A DNA stretch of 64,000 bases from Nocardia nova (GTDB lineage: Bacteria; Actinomycetota; Actinomycetes; Mycobacteriales; Mycobacteriaceae): the NCBI RefSeq assembly GCF_002933465.1, contig NZ_PSZE01000015.1, forward strand, positions 1 through 64,000, given 5' to 3'. Position numbers and translations under genes: made by a program. The notes beneath the pieces are model-generated. The model ran no database searches and was not told the origin of the DNA. It saw only the letters and a list, made by a program, of their open reading frames with translations. This document shows positions 35,251 through 41,861 of this stretch, in pieces (position 1 is the stretch's first letter; each line of letters opens with the position of its first letter).

Positions 35251-35921
35251 CCGCCGGGCGCCGTCCGACCGGGCTCGGCCGCCGCGACGAACAGTCCCCG
35301 GGCCGACACCGTCACCTGCCCATCGGCGATGATCTCGCCGATCGCGTGAAGTTTGCGCCCCTCCCGACGGAGTTGGCGGGCACGCACGGTCAGCGGCGTA
35401 TAGAGCGGTGTCGGCCGACGGTAGGTGATATCGAGTTGTGCGGTCATGCCGCCCACGCCCACCATGTTGTTCGCAACCGCCAGTGCGGCGTCGAGCAGCA
35501 GTGCGCACACCCCGCCGTGCACGAGGGCGGGCGGGCCCTGGTACGGAAGCCCCAGGGTGACAACCCCTTCCGCCCAGCCGCCGCCCGCGTCTCGCATGGC
35601 CAGGGGTGGCGCGAGGGGGTTCTCCGGCCCGGTCGCGGGATCGTGTCGCGCCACCCCGTCGCCGTTCCACATCTGCGACAGCTGCGCGGGCACCGGCCGG
35701 GTCCGACCCTCGAGGGTCTCGGCGAGGCGCTGCAATTCGGCGGCAGCGGCGGGCAGACCACCCTCGTCGGGCGCCGTGCGCGCCAGGGCTCCGACGATTC
35801 GCCGTACCGCGATCACGGCATCGTTCAACGGATCGTCGATCGCAGACGCGGTGAGGAAGGATTCACCAGGCACCGAGCGGGACAGCATCTTCCGACGTGA
35901 CGGCACGCTCCAATCGATCAT
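35247..35921 (-). CDS. PaaI-type acyl-CoA thioesterase
   Basis: A 224-residue protein starting at MIDWSVPSRRKML. The C-terminal 140 residues are a PaaI/THEM4 hotdog: LGLPYQGPPALVHGGVCALLLDAALAVANN, then AQLDITYRRPTPLYTPL and VSARGLFVAA. The N-terminal 80 residues are a helical extension of unknown role. Start and stop each overlap the neighbouring genes by 4 bp, making it the middle member of a three-thioesterase block. Confidence 0.88.
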   Translation of the reverse strand: MIDWSVPSRRKMLSRSVPGESFLTASAIDDPLNDAVIAVRRIVGALARTAPDEGGLPAAAAELQRLAETLEGRTRPVPAQLSQMWNGDGVARHDPATGPENPLAPPLAMRDAGGGWAEGVVTLGLPYQGPPALVHGGVCALLLDAALAVANNMVGVGGMTAQLDITYRRPTPLYTPLTVRARQLRREGRKLHAIGEIIADGQVTVSARGLFVAAAEPGRTAPGG

Positions 35922-36754
35922 CGCGCGGCCGTCTTCTCGCGCCGTGATGTCGTGTCGTGGTAGGCCATTTCCTGCGCCAGGCTCGCCACGACCTCCCCAC
36001 TGTCGATGACCGTGCCCGTATACCAGCCGCGCATGCCCGCTGACACACCCTTCGCATGGTCGACGAAGAGCCAGTCGTCCCAGCGCGGTGTCCGGTGGAA
36101 CCACAGGGCATGGTCGAGGCTCGGGCCGAGGAGTTCGCTGCCGACCGTGCGCCGCAGTCCCGTGGAAAAGTCCGACATGTAGGCGATCGCGGCGGCATGC
36201 ATCAGCGGATCGTCCTGCGGCAGATCGCCGTTCGGGCGAACCCAGAACTTGACCGGGAAGAACTTGTCCGGCACCGACCAGTCCTGGACCCGAACCTGCA
36301 GGGCCAGTTCCGGATCCGGCACGATCGCACGGCATCGCTCGGGCGGAGCGGTCGGTGTCACCTCCGATCCAGTGTGCTCCTCGCCGTCGGCCGGCGTCCG
36401 AAACGACGCCGACATGCTGAAAATGACCTCGCCGTCCTGCACCGCGACCACTCGGCGCGCCGAGTACGACCTGCCGTCGCGGTCGTTGTCGACGCGGAAC
36501 AGGACCGGGCAGGCGCTGTCACCGCGGCGCAGAAAGTATCCGTGCAACGAGTGCGGCAGACGATCCGGGTCGACGGTGGCACCGCAGGCCAGCAAGGCTT
36601 GCGCCAAGACCTGGCCCCCGTACAGCGGGCGATCGACCTCGAAAAGGTGCGCCGATCGGAACAGTTCACGGTCGATGCGGTCGAGGCTCAGGACGTCGAC
36701 GAGTGGCACCGACCGTAATTCGTCGGCATGCCGCTGCGCCGCCGGCTCAGACAT
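35918..36754 (-). CDS. Acyl-CoA thioesterase II (TesB-like double hotdog)
   Basis: About 278 residues from MSEPAAQRH (ATG 36754, overlapping the crotonase stop by 8 bp); a start 39 bp further upstream is possible. It has two hotdog halves: FEVDRPLYGGQVLAQALLA with HSLHGYFLRRGD in the first, and LMHAAAIAYMSDFSTGL with LDHALWFHRTPRWDDWLF in the second. The conserved Asp, Thr/Ser and Gln set of TesB is partly visible (MSDFSTG). It releases free CoA from medium to long acyl-CoAs. Confidence 0.9.
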   Translation of the reverse strand: MSEPAAQRHADELRSVPLVDVLSLDRIDRELFRSAHLFEVDRPLYGGQVLAQALLACGATVDPDRLPHSLHGYFLRRGDSACPVLFRVDNDRDGRSYSARRVVAVQDGEVIFSMSASFRTPADGEEHTGSEVTPTAPPERCRAIVPDPELALQVRVQDWSVPDKFFPVKFWVRPNGDLPQDDPLMHAAAIAYMSDFSTGLRRTVGSELLGPSLDHALWFHRTPRWDDWLFVDHAKGVSAGMRGWYTGTVIDSGEVVASLAQEMAYHDTTSRREKTAAR

Positions 36755-37526
36755 CCGAGCTCGACTTGGCCGGGCGTTTGTCGAAGCGGTCACCGATATC
36801 CTTGCCGTCCGGCCGCCAGGACGCCGCGGCCTCTGCCTCGAGACCGAGGGCGTGTGCCACCGAGGCGCCGGCTCCCTCCTTGAGCAGGCGCAGCATGCGC
36901 TGCACCGCGACCGGATGGCTGTCGGCTATGGAGGCGGCCACCGCGAGTGTGCGCTCCATCAACTTCTCGTGCGGCACAACCTCGTTCGCCAAACCGATGC
37001 GCAGCGCAGTCGCGGAATCGATCGGGTCGCCGCTGAGAATGATCTGAATCGCGGCCGGCAATCCGACGATCCGGGGCAGCATCGCACTGCCGCCCCAGCC
37101 GTTCAGCAGTCCGATCGAGGCATGGGTATCGGCGAAGACGGCCCGGTCGGAGGCGATGATGAACGAACAGTTCACCGCGAACTCGAACCCCCCCGTGTAG
37201 CAAGGCCCGTTGACCGCGGCGATCACCGGCTTGCCGATGGCGCGCAGGACGTGAGTCGGTGTGGCGCCCTCGGTGCGCGGCGGCGGACCGGTCAGCGCCT
37301 CGGGCAGGTCGACACCGGCGGAGAACGCCGAGCCCGCGCCGGTGATGACCACGACCCGGACGTCCTCGTCCGCGTCGGCCTTCCACAATTCCCGCTTGAT
37401 CGACTTGCGCATCGCCCGATTGATCGCGTTGCGCCGATCGGGACGATTCAGCGTCAGGATCGCGACATGACCCTCGCGGGTCACCAGAACGGGTTCGGCC
37501 TCGACCCCGTCGTTCTTCTCACCCAT
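36747..37526 (-). CDS. Enoyl-CoA hydratase/isomerase (crotonase family)
   Basis: A 259-residue crotonase. The oxyanion-hole segments are SAFSAGVDL and AAVNGPCYTGG; the following FADTHASIGLLNGWGGSAMLPR has no Glu at the two usual hydratase positions. So it may be an isomerase, hydrolase or a hydratase using other residues. GGAGG precedes the ATG. It starts the thioesterase block 16 bp after the alpha/beta-hydrolase gene. Confidence 0.88.
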   Translation of the reverse strand: MGEKNDGVEAEPVLVTREGHVAILTLNRPDRRNAINRAMRKSIKRELWKADADEDVRVVVITGAGSAFSAGVDLPEALTGPPPRTEGATPTHVLRAIGKPVIAAVNGPCYTGGFEFAVNCSFIIASDRAVFADTHASIGLLNGWGGSAMLPRIVGLPAAIQIILSGDPIDSATALRIGLANEVVPHEKLMERTLAVAASIADSHPVAVQRMLRLLKEGAGASVAHALGLEAEAAASWRPDGKDIGDRFDKRPAKSSSDV

Positions 37527-37542
37527 CGGGCCTCCTTATTCC

Positions 37543-38394
37543 TCAAACGAATTCGACTACGGCCTCGGTGAACGCGTCGTTGTCGTCACCGGCGGCGGTA
37601 TGGCCCGCTCCACCCAACTCGACACAACGCGCGCTGGGCACCACGGCCAGGAACTTCTCCACGGCCTCGCGGCTGACTACATCAGACAGTGCGCCGCGCA
37701 CGACGAGGATCGGCACGCCGAGGGCGGCCGCCGACGATTCCAGTTTCCGAACCCACGCGTCCAGGTCGCGTTCCGGCTTGCGGAGGAACTGCGGATCCCA
37801 ATGCCATCGCCAGCGTCCGTCCGGTCGCTGTCTCAGATTGCGGCGCAAGCCTTCCGGGCTGTGCGGGCGCTTTCGATGCGGCAGATAGGCCGCGATCGCG
37901 TCCGCGGCCTCCTCGAGACTGGCGAAGCCGTCCGGATTTCCCAGCATGAAGGTCCGGATCCGGGTTCCACCGCCGCGCTCGATCCGGGGCACGACGTCGA
38001 CCAGCACCAGCTTGCGGATTCGGTGCGAACCCAGGTCGCCGGCGACCTGCAACCCGGTCAGTCCGCCGAGACTCGCCCCGACGATGGTGACCGGTTGCCC
38101 GATCTCGTCGATGACCGCACGCACGTCCTGAGCGAGAATGTCCCAGTCGTACTCGGCGGCCGACCGTGCCCACGCGCTGTCCCCGTGACCGCGAGTATCG
38201 ATGGCCACCACACGAAAGCCTCTGGCCGCCAGTCGGATACCGGTCTTCTTCCACGAGTGCCGGGTCTGTCCGGTTCCGTGCAGCAGCAACACCACCGGAT
38301 CGTCGTCACTCCCCCAGCAATCCCCCACCAGGCGCAGGTCACCGGCCCCGCGGAATTCCACGGGGCGGCCCGGCTCGGTGGTCGCGATACTCAT
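37543..38394 (-). CDS. Alpha/beta-hydrolase
   Basis: A 283-residue alpha/beta-hydrolase with VLLLHGTGQTRHSW (oxyanion), the elbow VGASLGGLTG (Ser about residue 108), a late Asp in VVRGALSDVVS and the His in GGAGHTAAGDD. The size and cap region (YLPHRKRPHSPEGLRRNL) resemble C-C-bond hydrolases and haloalkane/epoxide-hydrolase relatives. GAGGAG precedes the start. It lies 21 bp downstream of the flavin oxidoreductase gene in the same run. Confidence 0.88.
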   Translation of the reverse strand: MSIATTEPGRPVEFRGAGDLRLVGDCWGSDDDPVVLLLHGTGQTRHSWKKTGIRLAARGFRVVAIDTRGHGDSAWARSAAEYDWDILAQDVRAVIDEIGQPVTIVGASLGGLTGLQVAGDLGSHRIRKLVLVDVVPRIERGGGTRIRTFMLGNPDGFASLEEAADAIAAYLPHRKRPHSPEGLRRNLRQRPDGRWRWHWDPQFLRKPERDLDAWVRKLESSAAALGVPILVVRGALSDVVSREAVEKFLAVVPSARCVELGGAGHTAAGDDNDAFTEAVVEFV

Positions 38395-38415
38395 AGCGCT
38401 CCTCGTCCGCCGGCG

Positions 38416-39402
38416 TCAGGAGACCACGACCGGATCCGAGATCAGCGCCGCGTTGCGTCGCAGCACGGTTTCGGCCTCGGCGGCGATCCGGGTGACCAGC
38501 TCACCCGCGGTCGGAATGTCGTGGATCAGGCCCTGCACCATTCCGACGGTCCAGATGCCCGCCTCGGGATCACCGTTCTCATAGACCTTGCGGCCGCGTG
38601 TGCCCGCGACCAGCTCCTGCACATCCTTGAATCGTCCACCCTTACCGAGGATCTCGACCACCTCTTCGCTGACCGAGTTCTTCGCCGCGCGCATGGTATT
38701 GCGCAACTGGCGGAAGATGAGCTGGGTGTCGAGTTCGCTCGCCTCGACGATCTGCTCTTTGATCCGCTGGTGAATCGGGCTCTCCACGGTGCACATGAAG
38801 CGAGTGCCCATGTTGATGCCGTCGGCGCCCAGCGCGAGCGCCGCGGCCAGGCCCCGCCCGTCGGCGAAACCGCCGGAGGCCAGGATCGGCACCGTCAGCT
38901 TGTCCGCCGCCGCGGGGATGAGCACCAGGCCGGGGACGTCGTCCTCACCGGGGTGCCCGGCGCACTCGAAGCCGTCGATACTCAGCGCGTCCACGCCCAG
39001 GCTCTGCGCCTTCAGGGCGTGCCGCACGCTGGTGCACTTGTGGATCACCTTGATGCCGTGCTGTTTGAAGTGCTCGACGTGCACCTGCGGATTCGAGCCG
39101 GCGGTCTCGACGATCGTGATCCCGGACTCGATGATCGCCTGCCGGTACTCCTCGTACGGCGGCGGGTTGATCGACAGCGTGAGAGTGAGATTGACGCCGA
39201 ACGGCTTGTCGGTCATCTCCCGGGCGCGTGCGATTTCCTTGGCGAGATCCTCCGGCGTGGGCTGGGTGAGCCCGGTGATGATGCCCAGGCCGCCCGCCTC
39301 CGATACCGCCGCAGCGAGCTCGGCCCGGCCGACCCACATCATGCCGCCTTGGACGATCGGGTGTTCGACGCCGAACTCTTCGGTGAATCGTGTCTTCAAC
39401 AT
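38416..39402 (-). CDS. Nitronate monooxygenase-type flavoprotein, IpdC-like
   Basis: A 328-residue FMN barrel: HPIVQGGMMWVGRAELAAAVSEAGGLGIITG, GFECAGHPGEDDVPG at the active site, LASGGFADGRGLAAALALGAD and NMGTRFMCTVESP. The GFECAGHPGEDDV form is that of the group containing steroid-catabolic IpdC (Rv3553) more than of true nitronate oxidases. It is only distantly similar to the other flavoprotein at 28225. Pairing with a crotonase directly upstream suggests action on an unsaturated acyl-CoA. Confidence 0.88.
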   Translation of the reverse strand: MLKTRFTEEFGVEHPIVQGGMMWVGRAELAAAVSEAGGLGIITGLTQPTPEDLAKEIARAREMTDKPFGVNLTLTLSINPPPYEEYRQAIIESGITIVETAGSNPQVHVEHFKQHGIKVIHKCTSVRHALKAQSLGVDALSIDGFECAGHPGEDDVPGLVLIPAAADKLTVPILASGGFADGRGLAAALALGADGINMGTRFMCTVESPIHQRIKEQIVEASELDTQLIFRQLRNTMRAAKNSVSEEVVEILGKGGRFKDVQELVAGTRGRKVYENGDPEAGIWTVGMVQGLIHDIPTAGELVTRIAAEAETVLRRNAALISDPVVVS

Positions 39403-39411
39403 GGGGGACTC

Positions 39412-40206
39412 CTAGACGTGCGCGGTGGTGGCGGATTGCGCGTCAGGCCGATAGAAGACGGCCGCACGCTTCTCCATGAAGGCCGCCCTGGCCTCCTCGG
39501 CCTCGGCGCCGACGATGTTGTTGGCTTGGACGTGGTTTTCGCGTTGCAGCGCGGCTTCGATGCTGCCGCCGTCCGCGGCCGCGTCGAGTAGCTGTTTGGT
39601 CAGCGAGAGTGCCTGGGCGGGCGCCTGCACCAGCCGGCGGGCCATCGACTCGACCGTGGCGTCGAGCTCCTCGACGGCCACGATCCGGGTGACCAGGCCG
39701 AGCTCGGAAGCTTCGGCCGCCGAGAGGATTTCACCGAAGAAGGCCAGTTCCTTGGCCTTCTGCAGGCCGACCAGCCGAGGCAGCAGCCAGCTGCCGCCGA
39801 AGTCGAGCGACAGGGCGCGGCGGATGAAGATCTGGGAGAACCTAGCCCGCTCGGTGGCGACGACCAGATCGCAACCGAGCGCGAGATTCCAGCCGGCGCC
39901 GACCGCGACCCCGTCCACCTTGGCAATGGTGGGGATGGTCAACGCGGACAGTGCCTGCGCCGCATGGCTGGCGCGCTTCATGTAGTCGAGCGCGTCGCCG
40001 GTGACCCCCTCCAGATCGGCGCCCGAGCAGAAGTCACCACCGGCCCCGGTCAGTACCATCACACGGTCCCCGGCGGTACGCTCGATCTCGGTGAAGGTCT
40101 CGGCGAGCTCACGCCACATGGCCGGGCTGCCGGCGTTCTTCTTCTCCGGCCGCGACATCACGACCGTCACCACACCGTCGTGGCGTTCGACTTCCAGCGT
40201 CTGCAC
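39412..40206 (-). CDS. Enoyl-CoA hydratase/isomerase (crotonase family)
   Basis: About 264 residues from GTG 40206, chosen because GGAGAGG lies just upstream; ATG 40242 in the same frame has no ribosome box but is possible. Oxyanion-hole segments GDFCSGADL and AKVDGVAVGAGWNLAL are clear. The region FSQIFIRRALSLDFGGSWLLPRLVG has Asp in place of the second hydratase Glu, a feature of some dienoyl-CoA isomerases and ring-opening crotonases. It is the first gene of the long minus-strand run and is preceded by operator site 3. Confidence 0.88.
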   Translation of the reverse strand: MQTLEVERHDGVVTVVMSRPEKKNAGSPAMWRELAETFTEIERTAGDRVMVLTGAGGDFCSGADLEGVTGDALDYMKRASHAAQALSALTIPTIAKVDGVAVGAGWNLALGCDLVVATERARFSQIFIRRALSLDFGGSWLLPRLVGLQKAKELAFFGEILSAAEASELGLVTRIVAVEELDATVESMARRLVQAPAQALSLTKQLLDAAADGGSIEAALQRENHVQANNIVGAEAEEARAAFMEKRAAVFYRPDAQSATTAHV

Positions 40207-40259
40207 CGCGTCCACCTCTCCGCCGATCTTCGGCGCCTTCATCGAAGACTACTTAGATA

Positions 40260-40275
40260 ACATAGTTTACTATGT
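40260..40275. promoter_or_regulatory. 16-bp operator-like palindrome (site 3)
   Basis: ACATAGT-TT-ACTATGT has perfect 7-bp arms identical to those of site 1 at 25322. It lies between the crotonase gene and the divergent ABC importer operon, so it could control both. Confidence 0.75.
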
Positions 40276-40574
40276 CCGCCCTTGGCAACCACAACCGGGG
40301 CACGCCGCGGTCGACCCACCGTGTCGGCGGGGTTCGTTAGTTTCTCTCAGCACTTTTCCATGCACAGGCCGCGTTTCCGGGCCGCAACGAGCCCATCCCT
40401 GTCGATTCGCGCAGGCGAGCGGACGGACAGCACCGCAACCATTCTGAATTGGCACCTGGTCAACTTAGATTGCTTATTGACACATCTAGTTTCCACATCT
40501 ACGTTTACCTCACTCCGGGTTTGTGATCCACATCACCCGATGAGCAGTGCCGCTCAGCTGAGAGAAGGAAACCC
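40276..40574. other. Promoter gap of the ABC importer operon
   Basis: No gene is present. A weaker version of the 16-bp site, ACCTGGTCAACTTAGA, lies at 40454-40469. The importer gene's ribosome box (GAGAAGGAA) ends the gap. Confidence 0.5.
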
Positions 40575-41819
40575 ATGACCGATACGCGTGACAACTGGCG
40601 CCCCCTCAAGACCCGAGCCGGCCGGCTCGCCCTGATCGCGCTCGTTCCCGCGATCGCACTCGCCACCGCCTGCAGCAGCAGCGACAACTCCTCGAACAAC
40701 TCGGCCGAGGCCCCCAGCAGCGCCTTCCCCGACAAGCCTGCGACCGGCAGCCCGATCAAGATCGGGCTGATCAATCCCGAGGGCGGGCCCGCGGTGTCGA
40801 TGCCCTCGAGTCGCGAGTCCGCCGAGGCGGTCGCGAAGTACGCGAACGCCAATCTCGGCGGAATCGCCGGGCATCCCATCGAACTCGTCAGCTGCGCCAG
40901 CAAGGAAGATCCGGCGTCCAACCGCGACTGCGCGAACCGGATGGTGGAGAACAAGGTCGCCGCCGTGGTGGTCACCACCACCGCCTTCGGCGACGCGATG
41001 GCTCCGGTCATCACCGGAGCCGGTATCCCCTACCTCACTCCCGCCGGCGCGAGTGCCGCGGAAATGGCCACCCCCAACGCCTACGCCCTCACCGGCGGGT
41101 TCCCCGGCGCCCTGCAGTCGATGGCGAAATACGCCGCCGGCAAGGGGTACAAGAAGGTCAGCGCCTTCGTGATCGATGCCGGCGCCGCGATCGCCACCGC
41201 GAAGACGATGGGCTCGGCCGCCTTCGGAGCCGCGGGCATCGATCTGCGCGTCGTGCCCATTCCCCTCGGCACCCCTGATGCGACTCCCCAGGTCAGCTCC
41301 GGGATATCCAGTGATGTGGGCGCAGTCGCCGTGGTGGGCGACGCGACGATGTGCACCTCGGTGGTCAAGGCACTGAGCAATGTCGGTGCCACCCAGGACA
41401 AGATGCTGATCCAGCCGTGCCTGGACGCCGCCACCGCCGAGGCCGTTGGCGACGCGATGGACGGCGCCCACGTCTTCACCACCGCGGACCTGATCTCCAA
41501 TGATCCCGAGGCGGTGCTGTACCGCAGCGTGATGAAGAAGTACGCCCCGAACACCGACATCAGCGGCTACACCTACACCGGCTACCAGGGCATGCTTGGC
41601 CTGGTTCGCGCGGCACGGGGCGTCACCGGCGATCCGAACTCCGCGGCGCTGTCCACCGCGATCAAGACCGCTCAGAACGTGCCGCTGCCCGCCGGCCACG
41701 GCATCACCTTCACCTGCAACGGGACCGCGATGGCGCAACTGCCCTCGATCTGCAGCACTCAACTGGTGACCGTCACGATCAAAGACGGCAAGCCCACCGA
41801 CCCGCAGCTCAGCAAATAG
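40575..41819 (+). CDS. ABC transporter substrate-binding lipoprotein (Liv type)
   Basis: A 414-residue exported lipoprotein. The signal peptide runs to the lipobox LATAC with Cys33, followed by a Ser/Asn-rich linker. The mature part is a type I periplasmic-binding fold of the branched-chain amino-acid group (IKIGLINPEGG, AVVVTTTAFGDAM, GYTYTGYQGM). These proteins also bind aromatic acids, ureas and amides. It would hang on the outer face of the membrane and feed the fused permease encoded next. The catabolic setting suggests that it captures the growth substrate and not leucine. Confidence 0.93.
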   Translation: MTDTRDNWRPLKTRAGRLALIALVPAIALATACSSSDNSSNNSAEAPSSAFPDKPATGSPIKIGLINPEGGPAVSMPSSRESAEAVAKYANANLGGIAGHPIELVSCASKEDPASNRDCANRMVENKVAAVVVTTTAFGDAMAPVITGAGIPYLTPAGASAAEMATPNAYALTGGFPGALQSMAKYAAGKGYKKVSAFVIDAGAAIATAKTMGSAAFGAAGIDLRVVPIPLGTPDATPQVSSGISSDVGAVAVVGDATMCTSVVKALSNVGATQDKMLIQPCLDAATAEAVGDAMDGAHVFTTADLISNDPEAVLYRSVMKKYAPNTDISGYTYTGYQGMLGLVRAARGVTGDPNSAALSTAIKTAQNVPLPAGHGITFTCNGTAMAQLPSICSTQLVTVTIKDGKPTDPQLSK

Positions 41820-41861
41820 GTCCTGACTTGCGCGAAATGTGTGGTATCCGAGGAGCTTTCC

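Noticed and set aside
37600..39591. 663-residue plus-strand open frame
   Set aside because: It spans three well-supported minus-strand genes and shows no protein family signal; a GC-bias shadow.
38416..40206. Possible KstR2 (cholesterol ring) regulon because of IpdC-like and EchA-like genes
   Set aside because: IpdAB-type CoA-transferase genes are absent and the operators do not match the KstR2 motif as I know it.
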